Source of the DNA: Lachnospiraceae bacterium Zagget2
GTDB taxonomy: Bacteria; Bacillota; Clostridia; Lachnospirales; Lachnospiraceae
NCBI GenBank assembly: GCA_001941045.1
Contig: MSHD01000015.1
Span: 1 to 64,000 of the forward strand
Direction: 5' to 3'
DNA: 64,000 bases
The translations under genes were made by a program, and so were the position numbers. Positions 26,038-36,029 of this stretch are shown piece after piece. How positions within the stretch are numbered: position 1 is the first letter of the stretch; the number at the start of each line of letters is the position of its first letter. Under the pieces are notes generated by a model that saw only the letters and a program-made list of their open reading frames with translations, searched no databases and was not told the DNA's origin.

Positions 26038-28629
26038 ATGCGGGATAAAAAGTATCTGATCATCTGGGTGCTGCTTTGCCTTCTCGTCGCCTGTATCGGA
26101 ATTGCGATTCCGGTATCCGAGACGCGCTCACAGGGGCTGGAGGGAGCAAACCAGGCGAATCTCGTGCATACCACAGATGAGCTTATAGAGGGGCGAACGC
26201 TGGAGTTTACGCTGGAATCGCCGGCTGAGACTTCGACGCAGATCGGATTTTTCTTTTCCGTGAACGGGCATACGTTTTCAGACGGTACGCTGCGGATCCT
26301 GGCATATGATCAGGAGACAGGAACGCTGACAGGGGGACGGGATTTCTCCCTGGAAGATCTGACGGAAGATCAGTTCCTGTTTGTCGGGCTCGATTACGCG
26401 CCGTCCGTTCTGACAGTGCGCATGTCCTGCGACGCGGAAGCGGAGGGTCCCTCGGTCTGGCTCAATGAGACGACCGTGACGCCGGGCAGCGCCGTGATGG
26501 ACGGGGTTTTGGTCGGGCAGAGTCTTGTCTATAATCTGACTTATACGGTGCAGACGCATCGCGTGCTGCAGCCGCTTCTGATCGGACTGATCCTGCTGCT
26601 GGCAGGGGTCGGTGTATGCAGTGTTGGCGGTTTTGCCGGAGGACAGCGGGAGAAAAAGAAGAAAGTCCGGGATGAGTCAGCGGGATTTACCAGAAAACGT
26701 GTGCTGGGTCTTGGGATCGCGCTGATCTGCGGCGCGCTGCTGTTCTTTTATCTCTATGACACGAAGATCCGGATCGCACAGAATTCAACGCAGAGAGTGA
26801 CGCTCCTGGAATCCAACGGGGAGACGCTCCCGGTAAATGAAGAAAATGCCTCGATCAGTCAGACTCTGAAGCCGGAGCAGGAGAGTCTGACCGGTTTTGG
26901 CGTCCGCTTTTATATTGAGGACGGAAGTGCGCTCACGGAAGGGACGATGCATGCGGTTGTAACCGATCTGACATTGTTGGAGACGCTGTGCGAGACGGAT
27001 ATCAGCGCCGACCAGTTTATTTCCGGAGAATATATCGGCCTGCTGTTTGAAAATTCGCAGACCGGCGTCGCCGATCATACTTATCGGATCGATCTGAGCT
27101 TTTCACAGGAGCTCTGGGACAGCGGACTGATGCTGATGACGAGCGATGAGGGACTCTGTGTCAACGCTCATCTGTATTTTAATCTGTTTTTGAAATATTA
27201 CTTCTTCTTCCTTTTCCTGGGGGTGGAGGCGTTTCTCTGCCTGTTCTGGTACCTCACCTTTGTGCGCCGCGCACGGATGGAAACGGTGTTTCTGGCAACC
27301 GTGCTGTGTCTGGGCCTGTTTTACAATGTACTGTTGACACCGCAGATGGTGCCGGACGAGGCGAAGCATATCGATATGGCGTATCGCTACAGTAATGAAC
27401 TGCTGGGCTACGAGTCGATCGGGGATACGACAATTCTGATGCGTGCAGACGATGCGGCGATGGAGTTCACTTCTTCGCCCTCTCTTCAGAATTACAGGAA
27501 TATTTTCTATGGCCTGTTTTCCGGAGTGCAGGACGGGACGATGGTGGAGACGGAAGTGAACAGCAATATCCAGGGAAGTCTGCTCTTCTATGCGCCCGCC
27601 GTACTGGGTATGACGCTTGCCCGGCTGCTCGGCCTGGGTACAGTTCCGATGTTGCTGCTCGCCCGCTATCTGAATCTGCTCGTCTTCGCCCTGCTCGCGT
27701 GGGCCGGTATGCGGCGGCTGCCTTTTGGAAAGCTGACGCTCTTTGTGCTTGCTGTGCTTCCGATCAATATGCAGCAGTGCACTTCCTTTTCTCATGACGC
27801 GATGGTGCATGGGCTTGTATTTCTGTATGCCTGTCTGTGTCTGGAAGCCATCTTTTCGGAACAGAAACTGACAGGGCAGCGTATGCTGGCGCTGGAGATT
27901 CTGGCGCTTGCCCTGATCTGGTGCAAGAGCGGGAGCTATGCGCCGCTGGCGCTGCTGCCGCTTCTGATCCCTGCGGAGCGTTATGATGGAAAGCGCAGAA
28001 AATGGATCGGAACAGCCGCACTGATCGGAATACCGGCGCTGGCCTTCCTTCTCAGAAATGCAGCCACGGTGACCGGCATTGTCAGCACGACGGCTGCGAC
28101 AAGCGTGGTCGGCACATCGGATGGGAGCGCCTATGCAGCGGGTTATACGCTCAGCTATTTTCTGCATGATCCGCTCGAACTGGTGTATATGATTGCCAAT
28201 ACCATTCTGGATAAGGGAGGATTCTATCTGGAGTCGCTCGTCGGCTATAAGCTGGGCTGGGTCGAGATCGAGACCTCGCAGATGCTGGTGATCTTTTTCC
28301 TGTTCCTGCTGTTTTTGTCTATACTGAATGTGCCGGGAGAACAGGTGTATATCCGCGCGCGGCAGCGTTTCTGGATGTTAATTCTGTGCGCGGCTTCTGC
28401 AGGGCTGATCGTGCTTGGCATGCTGCTGTCCTGGACGCCGCTGGGCTATGTGTCGGTGGAGGGCGTGCAGGGCCGGTATTTTCTGCCCTTCATGCCGGTA
28501 TTGCTGGCTGCGTGCCGGAATCAGCTGATTTACCTGAGACAGAGAATCGACCGGGCAGTCATGGCGGCGGCGGTGGGCGGACAGATGTTTGCGATCGCCT
28601 ATGTGATCCGGCAGGTGACGACGGTATAG
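26038..28629 (+). CDS. DUF2142-like large membrane protein
   Basis: 863 residues. A membrane anchor (residues 5-25) is followed by an extracellular beta-rich region, a second helix near 175-200, another soluble region, and then about ten transmembrane helices from residue 380 on. The motif MVPDEAKHIDMAYRYSNEL near 440 is the acidic loop seen in DUF2142 and related membrane glycosyltransferases, where Asp/Glu near the first long extracellular loop is catalytic. It probably transfers sugars from a lipid carrier outside the membrane. Three family-2 glycosyltransferases follow, supporting a glycan role. GGAGGAC precedes the ATG. Confidence 0.75.
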   Translation: MRDKKYLIIWVLLCLLVACIGIAIPVSETRSQGLEGANQANLVHTTDELIEGRTLEFTLESPAETSTQIGFFFSVNGHTFSDGTLRILAYDQETGTLTGGRDFSLEDLTEDQFLFVGLDYAPSVLTVRMSCDAEAEGPSVWLNETTVTPGSAVMDGVLVGQSLVYNLTYTVQTHRVLQPLLIGLILLLAGVGVCSVGGFAGGQREKKKKVRDESAGFTRKRVLGLGIALICGALLFFYLYDTKIRIAQNSTQRVTLLESNGETLPVNEENASISQTLKPEQESLTGFGVRFYIEDGSALTEGTMHAVVTDLTLLETLCETDISADQFISGEYIGLLFENSQTGVADHTYRIDLSFSQELWDSGLMLMTSDEGLCVNAHLYFNLFLKYYFFFLFLGVEAFLCLFWYLTFVRRARMETVFLATVLCLGLFYNVLLTPQMVPDEAKHIDMAYRYSNELLGYESIGDTTILMRADDAAMEFTSSPSLQNYRNIFYGLFSGVQDGTMVETEVNSNIQGSLLFYAPAVLGMTLARLLGLGTVPMLLLARYLNLLVFALLAWAGMRRLPFGKLTLFVLAVLPINMQQCTSFSHDAMVHGLVFLYACLCLEAIFSEQKLTGQRMLALEILALALIWCKSGSYAPLALLPLLIPAERYDGKRRKWIGTAALIGIPALAFLLRNAATVTGIVSTTAATSVVGTSDGSAYAAGYTLSYFLHDPLELVYMIANTILDKGGFYLESLVGYKLGWVEIETSQMLVIFFLFLLFLSILNVPGEQVYIRARQRFWMLILCAASAGLIVLGMLLSWTPLGYVSVEGVQGRYFLPFMPVLLAACRNQLIYLRQRIDRAVMAAAVGGQMFAIAYVIRQVTTV

Positions 28630-28660
28630 GCGCAGGGGAAGATCGGAAAGGAGCAGCCAG

Positions 28661-29692
28661 ATGAGATATAGTATCGTCATTCCGGTTTATAATGCAAAAA
28701 AAACGCTGCGCCGCTGTGTCGAGTCCTGGCTTGGCCAGACAGAGCAGGATTTTGAGCTTCTCCTCGTGGACGATGGCAGTGCGGACGGAAGTGGGACGCT
28801 CTGTGATGAGCTGGCACGGGAAGAGCAGGGCCATATTCGTGTGATTCACCAGGAAAACAGCGGAGTATCTGCGGCCAGAAATGCAGGCATTCAGGCGGCC
28901 GGCGGAGATTTTCTGCTGTTCACGGACAGCGATGACTATGTATCGCCGGATTACCTTGCCCATATGGCTGGCTTTCAGAAAGAGACGGCAGCGGACCTGG
29001 TGCTGTGCGGTTTTCATCACCTGTACGACGGGGCGGACATTGTGAAGCTCCCCGGGCAGACCAGGGTTCTGGAACTCCCGGATTTCCGGGATGATTTTCT
29101 TTTGCTGTATCGCGAAAGTTTCCTCAATATGCCGTGGAACAAGCTGTACCGGAGGGAGCTGGCCGGCCGCTTTGAGACTGCGCTGAGTCTTGGAGAGGAT
29201 CTCCTCTTCAATCTGGACTATCTTGGAAGGTGCGGCCGCATTGCGGTTCTTGCTGAACCGCTATGCTTCTATATACAGGAATTCACAGGGCAGGCAACGC
29301 TCTCTTCGCAGAAACGGCAGGACCGCATGGCGCTCGCGCGGCGGATTTGCGAGGAAACGGAGGCCTTTTTTGAAGAGACCTGGTCGGAACCCTGCCGGGA
29401 TGGCAGCATCTTCACACGCTATGTGAGCGAGATCCTTGACGAGTGTGAGAAGCTTCCGGCAGACAGGAGTCTTTCCTGTCAGGAGAAACAGCGAATCATC
29501 CATTCCTGTGCCCGCGACGAGTGGGTGAGAACGAGAGGCCAGGAGGCCTGTCTGACATTGCCGGACTATAAAATTTTATGGTATTTTCTGCGGCGGGATA
29601 TGCCCCGGATGGTGTATGCGCTCTGCGTGCTGCGGCGTCCGCTGGTGTCAGTGCTGCACAGTGTAAGGAGGATCGGGCGTGGAAAATCATAA
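28661..29692 (+). CDS. Family 2 glycosyltransferase (first of three)
   Basis: 343 residues with a GT-A fold. The N-terminus SIVIPVYNAKKTLRRCVES binds the nucleotide sugar; LLVDDGSADGSG near 32-44, GVSAARNAGIQAAGGDF near 63-80 and the D-x-D type TDSDDYVSPDY near 85-95 are all typical. The C-terminal half is variable and presumably sets the acceptor. No transmembrane segment, so it is likely cytoplasmic at the membrane face. It overlaps the next glycosyltransferase by 14 bases, forming a coupled series of three. Confidence 0.9.
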   Translation: MRYSIVIPVYNAKKTLRRCVESWLGQTEQDFELLLVDDGSADGSGTLCDELAREEQGHIRVIHQENSGVSAARNAGIQAAGGDFLLFTDSDDYVSPDYLAHMAGFQKETAADLVLCGFHHLYDGADIVKLPGQTRVLELPDFRDDFLLLYRESFLNMPWNKLYRRELAGRFETALSLGEDLLFNLDYLGRCGRIAVLAEPLCFYIQEFTGQATLSSQKRQDRMALARRICEETEAFFEETWSEPCRDGSIFTRYVSEILDECEKLPADRSLSCQEKQRIIHSCARDEWVRTRGQEACLTLPDYKILWYFLRRDMPRMVYALCVLRRPLVSVLHSVRRIGRGKS

Positions 29693-30668
29693 GCCGCTTA
29701 TCAGTGTGATCGTACCGGTCTACCAGGTGGAGGCCTGGCTTACGCGCTGCGTGGACAGTCTGCTTTCACAGACATATGAGAATCTGGAGATCATTCTTGT
29801 GGACGATGGTTCCCGCGACGCCTGCCCGGCGATCTGTGATGCATATGCAGCCAGGGATGAACGGGTGCGTGTGATTCACCAGGAGAACCGGGGGCTCTCC
29901 GGCGCGCGAAACGCGGGGATTGATACAGCAAGGGGAGAGTTTTTTGCCTTTGTCGACAGCGACGATTATGTCGCTCCGGATTTTATCGAGGCCTTATATG
30001 AACTGATCGTAAAGAGCGGCTGCGCAATCGGTCAGTGCCGTTTCGCGCGGGTGCGCGGGGAGGCGCTGAAGGGGGAGCAGGGCGATGCATACCGCATGTT
30101 TCGCGGGGAATGCCTGATGGAGCAGCTCTATGGGGCGGAGGAGGAAGCAACGTATTTTGTCGTGGCCTGGAATAAGCTGTATCGGAGTGAACTTTTCGCC
30201 GCGACGGGGATTCGATATCCGTCCGGCAGGATTCACGAGGACGAGGCGACGACATACCGCCTGTTCCATGAGGCGGGAAAACTTGCATTTCTTGACCGTG
30301 CGCTGTATGGATATTTTACGGAAAATGCGGGCAGTATCACGTCGGTATTTTCACGCAGGCGCCTGCAATGGCTGGACGCGCATGAGGAGCGCATCGCATT
30401 TTTCAGAAAAAACGGTTATGAAAAGCTGCTCCCGGCTGCTTATCGGAAGCTGTGCGATGCGTGTATTACCTTTTATTTTCGCTGTACGGACGATGTGAAG
30501 GAAGCGCCGGAGCTCCGGCGGGAGTTGAAAAGCCGGCTCGGGAGTTATCGCAGGGAAGGCACGGCATGGATTCGCTGCCTTCCGCCCAGAACGCGTCTGG
30601 GTTATCGGCTGTTCGACATATCGCCAGGGCTGTATAAGAAGATTCTGAACAGAATGCAGGAGACATAA
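29679..30668 (+). CDS. Family 2 glycosyltransferase (second of three)
   Basis: 329 residues, GT-A fold: ISVIVPVYQVEAWLTRCVDS, ILVDDGSRDACP, LSGARNAGIDTARGEF and FVDSDDYVAPDF as in its neighbours. The start is a GTG at 29679 with AAGGAGGATC upstream, inside the 3' end of the preceding gene. The C-terminal part includes RIHEDEATTYRLF, the motif with the conserved acidic residues often seen in WcaA/EpsJ-like enzymes. It abuts the third copy with a TAATG stop/start overlap. Confidence 0.9.
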   Translation: MENHKPLISVIVPVYQVEAWLTRCVDSLLSQTYENLEIILVDDGSRDACPAICDAYAARDERVRVIHQENRGLSGARNAGIDTARGEFFAFVDSDDYVAPDFIEALYELIVKSGCAIGQCRFARVRGEALKGEQGDAYRMFRGECLMEQLYGAEEEATYFVVAWNKLYRSELFAATGIRYPSGRIHEDEATTYRLFHEAGKLAFLDRALYGYFTENAGSITSVFSRRRLQWLDAHEERIAFFRKNGYEKLLPAAYRKLCDACITFYFRCTDDVKEAPELRRELKSRLGSYRREGTAWIRCLPPRTRLGYRLFDISPGLYKKILNRMQET

Positions 30669-31726
30669 TGAAAGAAAAAATCAGTGTGATTGTGCCGGTC
30701 TACCGGGTAGAGAGCGTTCTTAAGCGCTGTGTGGACAGCATTCTGGCACAGAGTTATGAGAATATGGAGATCGTTCTTGTCGACGACGGCTCACCGGATG
30801 GCTGTCCGGCGCTGTGCGACGAATATGCGGCGCTTTACCCGAATATATTGTCCATTCATAAGGAAAACGGCGGTCTGACTTCCGCGTGGAAGGAGGGCGT
30901 GCGCCATGCCTCGGGCGAACTGCTCGGCTTTGTGGACAGCGACGACTGGATTGAACCGGATATGTACGAACGGCTGGCAGCGGCGATGAAAAGATATGAG
31001 GCGGATATCGCAATGGCCGGCCTCACATTTGACTATGAGGACAAAAGCTATCCGCCGCGGCGTGAGACGAACCGGATGGAGCGGGAGTGTTATCGTGGGG
31101 AGGAGCTGAAGGAGCTCTGGCCGGTGCTTTTGAATGACGGGAGTTTTATCGGCAGGACGATTCAGCCGTCCCGTGTGACGAAGCTGTTCCGGCGGGAACT
31201 GGTGGAGCACAATCTGCAGCTCTGGGATGAACGCGTGTCGGTTGGCGAGGATCTGCAGATGGTGTTCGCGGCGGTGCTCGATGCCCGCTGTATCTGCCAG
31301 ATTCCGGATTATTATCCTTATCATTACTGGTACAATCAGTCGTCGATGACCGGGCAGTATGATGCAGAATATCTGGGCAAAATTAAATTCCTGCAGGAGC
31401 GGCTTCAGGACATTTCCGACAGAAAGGGGATCTATGATTTCCGCCCGCAGATTCGGAACGATTTTCTGAGTCTCGCGATCATGGCAGTCAAGAATGAGAT
31501 ATGGAGAAATCACAGGGATTCCTTCCGGCAGGTGCTGAAAAATGTCCGCGCAATGTGCCGGGATGAGAGTGTGCGGGAAGCCTTGTCCCACCACACGATG
31601 GATCGGCTCGGACTGTCGGTAAAACTGTATATTTTCATGATGAAGCACAGTCTTGTGCTGCCCTGCTGGGCGGCGACAAAGCTTTTCTTTTCTTTCTACT
31701 ATGGGGTGACATCACATGCACAATAA
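30668..31726 (+). CDS. Family 2 glycosyltransferase (third of three)
   Basis: 352 residues. ISVIVPVYRVESVLKRCVDS, VLVDDGSPDGCPALCDE, LTSAWKEGVRHASGEL and FVDSDDWIEPDMYE match the family 2 pattern; the usual RN of ARNxG is replaced by SAWKEG. The segment VSVGEDLQMVFAAV near 194 is the conserved acidic helix of these enzymes. The ATG overlaps the previous stop. Divergence from the other two in the C-terminal half suggests different acceptors for successive sugars in one glycan. Confidence 0.88.
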   Translation: MKEKISVIVPVYRVESVLKRCVDSILAQSYENMEIVLVDDGSPDGCPALCDEYAALYPNILSIHKENGGLTSAWKEGVRHASGELLGFVDSDDWIEPDMYERLAAAMKRYEADIAMAGLTFDYEDKSYPPRRETNRMERECYRGEELKELWPVLLNDGSFIGRTIQPSRVTKLFRRELVEHNLQLWDERVSVGEDLQMVFAAVLDARCICQIPDYYPYHYWYNQSSMTGQYDAEYLGKIKFLQERLQDISDRKGIYDFRPQIRNDFLSLAIMAVKNEIWRNHRDSFRQVLKNVRAMCRDESVREALSHHTMDRLGLSVKLYIFMMKHSLVLPCWAATKLFFSFYYGVTSHAQ

Positions 31727-32567
31727 GAAAAAACTGATTTTTGTCGATATTGACGGGACGATTTACAGGATGGACCACGGCATCAGCCCGGCGCTCGCGG
31801 AGGGATTTCGCCGGGTGCGCGCGAACGGGCATAAGGTTTTCATTTCGACCGGGAGGACCTGGAACAGCCTGCCGGAGGAGGTGATGGCGCTGGAATGGGA
31901 TGGTATCGTTGCGAGCGCCGGCAGCGATATCCGCATTCAGGGGAAAAGCGTCTATCGGTATGCCCTCGATCCGGCGCTGGTGCGGCGTATTATCGCGGTG
32001 ATGGAACGGATTCCAGGCGTGATTTTCATGCTGGAAGGACTCGACCGTATCTTTGTCGCAGGGGATGGGAGCGCGTATCTCTGGGAGGATGAGCCGATGC
32101 CGGACGTCAATCCGGAGCTGGCCCGCTGGCTGCAGTTTCTGAAGGAGCGGAAGAATACCTGGCGCCTGAGTGAGTGGAACCCGGAGCTCGATGGGATCTC
32201 AAAAGTCTCGTTCCTGGTGCGCACGCAGGAGGCGCTCGATGAGCTCCAAAGGGAACTGGGAGACCGGTTTCATGTGGCTACTTATCATATTTATCCGAAT
32301 TCCGGTATATTCAACGGAGAGCTGATCTCCCATGAATCCGACAAGGGGACGGGCATTGTGAAGACCGCGGAACTGTTTGGCGCGGATGTGGCGGACACGA
32401 TTGCCTTCGGCGACAGCCTGAACGATTATCAGATGATTGAACAGGCAGGGATTGGCGTTGCCATGGGAAATGCCGATGAGGAGATCAAAGAGATCGCGGA
32501 CCGTGTGTGTGAATCCGTCCAGGACGACGGCGTGCTCCATGAGATGGAGCGCATGGGGCTCCTGTAA
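31716..32567 (+). CDS. Cof-type HAD-superfamily hydrolase
   Basis: 283 residues. HAD motif I is FVDIDGTIY (residues 6-14), motif II the ISTGRTW region near 44, motif III a Lys in SDKGTGIVKTAEL near 208 and motif IV AFGDSLNDYQMIEQA near 229. The C2B cap lies between motifs II and III. Such enzymes dephosphorylate sugar phosphates, flavin or other small phosphates; the exact substrate cannot be inferred. It overlaps the third glycosyltransferase by 11 bases, so it may act on a sugar phosphate in the same pathway. Confidence 0.9.
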   Translation: MHNKKKLIFVDIDGTIYRMDHGISPALAEGFRRVRANGHKVFISTGRTWNSLPEEVMALEWDGIVASAGSDIRIQGKSVYRYALDPALVRRIIAVMERIPGVIFMLEGLDRIFVAGDGSAYLWEDEPMPDVNPELARWLQFLKERKNTWRLSEWNPELDGISKVSFLVRTQEALDELQRELGDRFHVATYHIYPNSGIFNGELISHESDKGTGIVKTAELFGADVADTIAFGDSLNDYQMIEQAGIGVAMGNADEEIKEIADRVCESVQDDGVLHEMERMGLL

Positions 32568-32573
32568 TCCATG

Positions 32574-33989
32574 TCATTCCTCCGGCCATGCGGTCTCGAT
32601 GCACTGGTTGATAATGGCGGAGGTTTTCAGAAGATGGGACTGGAATTCTTCCACTTTATTTTCCCAGTCCGCAAATGTCAGCCATTCTTCCTGCGGAACC
32701 GCTTTGCTTGTGACCGAGTAAGTCATATAAGTGACAAATGCGTCAGACTGAAAGTCGTATGCGATCTCGTCTTCCATGCGCGCAGTCTCCTCCGCGAAGA
32801 CGCTTTCGATGGTCTCACTGTTGAACGCAGTTTCCTCCATCTCATAAATAATCTCTGTGAAACGGGTGCGCCAGGCAGGATTCTCGAGCAGCTTCGGCAG
32901 AATATTGTAGTTGGAACAGTCCTGTGTTGCCAGCCAGAAATTGGATTCCACCAGTTCGGAGAAGCTTCCGATCCAGTCAAGATCATACAGATAGACGCGC
33001 CATTTCCCGTCCTGATAGGGCAGTCCGTTGTCCTGACAGCGCCAGACACGCAGATTATTGTCTATCCAGTCGCCATTTCCCAGCAGAAGATTCACTGCAT
33101 AGTACTGTAAAAACTGGTCTACATCCAGCTGGCTTTCGACGATGGCCTGTGTCTCCGGGTCAGTCAGATCGGAAGACTGTATATAATCTACCAGTTCCAG
33201 GTACGCCGCCACGACCTCCGGATGCGCCTGCGTGCCGGTTTTTACCTCATCAAAAATCGAAGCAATTTCAATGTCATCTTTGTCCTGAATGTTGTAGAGT
33301 TCGGATAAAGCATTGTCCGTTTTAGAAGGAAGAATAAAATAGGCGCCCTGATAAGTGCCGTTGATGTAGAGCGCGGCCGGAGTGGTGGGCGAGGCGTCGA
33401 TGACCCCCGCTTTTTCCGCGAGAGAGTAACCGACACTGTTGTGGATTCCGGTGGCATCCGCGGAAAGCCGCACGGCGTGGAGATTAAAAGAACTGTACTT
33501 CGTAATCGGCTGTTCGCTGCCGTCGACAGTCGTGCGTCCGTCCCACAGGTCACAGGTGAAAGCCGGCGCCTGTTTGTCGTATTCCTCGCGTGCGATGATT
33601 CGATAGGATTTGCGCGCCGCTTTCCGGGAAGCCGCGCCGCTGACACGGATACCGGCGTTCTGAACGATCAGTGCCCTGCCGTTTTCATCGTAAACAAAAA
33701 TCTGTATTTCCTGTTCGCCTTCCTGCCCGGTCGCGGGATCACTGCCGGAGAGCAGACCGTCTTTCTCGTCGTACAGAATCTTCTCATCTGCCAGGATAGA
33801 GACAATCAGAGTCGAAAAACTTCGACTCTGCAGGATTTCATCGATATATGGGTCCGTATAGCCGTCCCGGTGAAGCCCCTGATCTGCCGTCCTGGCGGCA
33901 CTGTTTTCTTCATACAGGCAAAACAGAAGGAGAAGCGCTGTGAGACCCAGTGCGAGCAGACGCAGATATTTTGCATTGTGATCGATCAT
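32574..33989 (-). CDS. CotH-kinase-family secreted/membrane-anchored protein
   Basis: 471 residues with an N-terminal signal/anchor helix (LRLLALGLTALLLLFCLY, residues about 9-26) followed by an extracellular CotH domain. Motifs include IRVSGAASRKAARKSYRI near 115, YSSFNLHA near 165, and the kinase-like core GNGDWIDNNLRVWR near 305 with LYDLDWIGSF. CotH is an atypical protein kinase that phosphorylates spore-coat proteins; many gut Firmicutes have surface paralogues of unknown target. It is convergent with the HAD gene (6-base gap) and divergent from the next membrane protein. Confidence 0.82.
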   Translation of the reverse strand: MIDHNAKYLRLLALGLTALLLLFCLYEENSAARTADQGLHRDGYTDPYIDEILQSRSFSTLIVSILADEKILYDEKDGLLSGSDPATGQEGEQEIQIFVYDENGRALIVQNAGIRVSGAASRKAARKSYRIIAREEYDKQAPAFTCDLWDGRTTVDGSEQPITKYSSFNLHAVRLSADATGIHNSVGYSLAEKAGVIDASPTTPAALYINGTYQGAYFILPSKTDNALSELYNIQDKDDIEIASIFDEVKTGTQAHPEVVAAYLELVDYIQSSDLTDPETQAIVESQLDVDQFLQYYAVNLLLGNGDWIDNNLRVWRCQDNGLPYQDGKWRVYLYDLDWIGSFSELVESNFWLATQDCSNYNILPKLLENPAWRTRFTEIIYEMEETAFNSETIESVFAEETARMEDEIAYDFQSDAFVTYMTYSVTSKAVPQEEWLTFADWENKVEEFQSHLLKTSAIINQCIETAWPEE

Positions 33990-34019
33990 GTAAACAAACT
34001 AAATCCTGCCGGTAAACGG

Positions 34020-34053
34020 AATGTTAACTTTTTGTATTGTAAAGTTTAACATT
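34020..34053. promoter_or_regulatory. Inverted repeat between two divergent surface-glycan genes
   Basis: AATGTTAACTTT (34020-34031), a 9-base centre, and AAAGTTTAACATT (34041-34053), complementary apart from one extra base. It lies in the AT-rich 144-base space between the CotH gene and the divergent polytopic membrane gene, a good place for a shared operator. Confidence 0.45.
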
Positions 34054-34083
34054 AACTAAAAGCAACATAAACTACACATTTTC

Positions 34084-34127
34084 TTGACAAAATTACCCTA
34101 AAATGTCGGAAGAACCGACATGGAGGG
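34084..34127 (+). promoter_or_regulatory. TTGACA element and 5' leader hairpin
   Basis: A consensus TTGACA at 34084-34089 has no good -10 at the usual distance. A perfect 7-bp hairpin ATGTCGG-AAGAA-CCGACAT (34103-34121) sits directly before the GGAGGG site of the gene starting at 34134 and could affect its translation or mRNA stability. Confidence 0.35.
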
Positions 34128-34133
34128 ACAGCG

Positions 34134-36029
34134 ATGCGAAAGAAAATCGTTTATTTTGCAAAGGACTGGATCAGCGGAGCATTTGCCTGTTTTGCGCTGT
34201 TGGTGACTTTGGACACGGATCTGAGCGAGATCAGCGCGGAGGCTGCCGGAGGCGGATTTTTCACGATTCTGGCAGTGAATATCAAAAAACTGGAGTATCT
34301 GCTGCCTGTGTTCACCTACCGGGATGCGCTGCTGGTCTTTTTTCTGTTTTATTTCTTCCTGAAAACAAAGTCGGTATGGAATGTGGAGATATCGAAGTGG
34401 AGCTATCGGGTTCCGGCGGGACTGACGGCTTTCTTTCTGCTGTTCGGCTACAGTTTTCGCTATACAAATTCCTGGGATCTGATTTTTATGGATAACTTTC
34501 ATCAGCTTGTCTCGCTTCTGATGCTGATCGGTTTTTATCTGCTGTTTGCGCGGATCTATGCGCTACTGCTTCGAAAGCTGTCGGAAGCTGCCGGAAAAAC
34601 AACGGCGTGCAGCAATCGACTGGGAAACTGGATTTTTGAAAAGCATGCGTTCTGGGGAGCGTTTCTTGTGATTCTGCTGTTCTGGCTTCCCTATATCATC
34701 GCAAAATTCCCGGGGGCCGCAATGCCGGAGACACTGGCCGAGATGCGCCAGTGGTACTGGAATATGATCAACAATTATTATCCGCCGCTGCATACGGTTC
34801 TGATGTGCCTTGTCATGGAGTTTGGAAATCTGCTCGTTTCCTACACGTTTGGCTTCTTCCTGAATCTCGCGCTGCAGCTGGGCCTGCTTTTGTCTGCGTT
34901 TTCCTGGGGATTTGTGCTGATGAAGCGCTGGAAGACGCCATATATTTTCCGCGCTGCCGCGCTCGCGATCATCTGTATGGTGCAGTATTTTCCGATGGAG
35001 TCGACGGTTGTGGAGAAAGATGTGCCCTACACAGCCTGTGTGATCTTTCTGGTGCTGCTGCTCTTCGAGCTGGTCAGGACGATGAAGGAGGAGGAGAAGC
35101 TCAGCCGCCGCTTCTTTGCCGGCTATATCCTGGCTGCCTTCGGGACGGCGGGCTTCCGGAATGAGGGGATCTATCTGGTCTTGTTTTCGGGAATTTGCGT
35201 GGCGGTCTATGCCGCGCGGCTGCTCTGGAGGAAAAACAGAAAGAAATGTACGCAGGTGCTGACAGCCATGCTGCTGCCGGTTCTGCTCGTGCTGCTCTAT
35301 CAGAGAGTGCTGCTTCCGGCCTGCGGGGTGGAGGACAATGGATTGCGTGAGGCACTGTCGATCCCGTTTCAGCAGACGGCCCGCTATGTGCGGGATTATG
35401 GCTATGAGCTGACGGAGGAGGACGAGGAGATTATTTCTCAGGTGCTTGACTATGAGAATCTGGCTGAGCTCTATGATCCGATTACCTCCGACCCGGTGAA
35501 GGCCACATACCATGCGGAGTCATCAGACGATCTGGCGGCCTACTTCAGACTGTGGTTCCGGCAGCTTCTGAAGCATCCGGGAAATGCGGTGGAAGCTACG
35601 ATGAACAATGCCTACGGCTGGTTCTACCAGGAAGGCTACGCCCATAATTACATGATGAGTTCGCAGATCGAGGGGCAGGAGATACGCTGGGAGATCGTGC
35701 AGCCGGCCTTCCTGGACGGCTTCCGGAATGTCATGGAGCGTGTGGCAAAGCTGCTCTCCCGCATACCGATCGTGAACTGGTTCGAAAATGCCGGTTTTGT
35801 CTCGTGGATAACAATTCTGCTGGCCGCCTTTTTCGTCGGTTCCGGACGAAAGAAATATTTACTGCCGATGATCCCGCTGCTGACGGCGCTTCTGGTCTGC
35901 ATTGCAGCGCCGACCTTCAATTATCAGGTGCGCTATATCATGCCGGTGATGTTCTGCGTGCCGTTTTATGCGGCGATGGCGGTGGGAGGTATTACAGCTC
36001 CTCCACCACCTGAAACAGGTAGAATTTGA
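34134..36029 (+). CDS. Polytopic membrane protein, DUF6020-like
   Basis: 631 residues with about 11-13 predicted membrane helices. After an N-terminal set of helices, the loop IIAKFPGAAMPETLAEMRQW near 190-208 and the HTVLMCLVMEFG segment resemble the DUF6020/GT-C-like membrane glycosyltransferases, where an acidic loop residue is catalytic. A long extracellular loop (about residues 410-540) carries soluble motifs. Together with the DUF2142-like gene and the three glycosyltransferases this suggests a lipid-linked sugar transfer outside the cell. It overlaps the rRNA methyltransferase tail to tail by 38 bases. Confidence 0.7.
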   Translation: MRKKIVYFAKDWISGAFACFALLVTLDTDLSEISAEAAGGGFFTILAVNIKKLEYLLPVFTYRDALLVFFLFYFFLKTKSVWNVEISKWSYRVPAGLTAFFLLFGYSFRYTNSWDLIFMDNFHQLVSLLMLIGFYLLFARIYALLLRKLSEAAGKTTACSNRLGNWIFEKHAFWGAFLVILLFWLPYIIAKFPGAAMPETLAEMRQWYWNMINNYYPPLHTVLMCLVMEFGNLLVSYTFGFFLNLALQLGLLLSAFSWGFVLMKRWKTPYIFRAAALAIICMVQYFPMESTVVEKDVPYTACVIFLVLLLFELVRTMKEEEKLSRRFFAGYILAAFGTAGFRNEGIYLVLFSGICVAVYAARLLWRKNRKKCTQVLTAMLLPVLLVLLYQRVLLPACGVEDNGLREALSIPFQQTARYVRDYGYELTEEDEEIISQVLDYENLAELYDPITSDPVKATYHAESSDDLAAYFRLWFRQLLKHPGNAVEATMNNAYGWFYQEGYAHNYMMSSQIEGQEIRWEIVQPAFLDGFRNVMERVAKLLSRIPIVNWFENAGFVSWITILLAAFFVGSGRKKYLLPMIPLLTALLVCIAAPTFNYQVRYIMPVMFCVPFYAAMAVGGITAPPPPETGRI

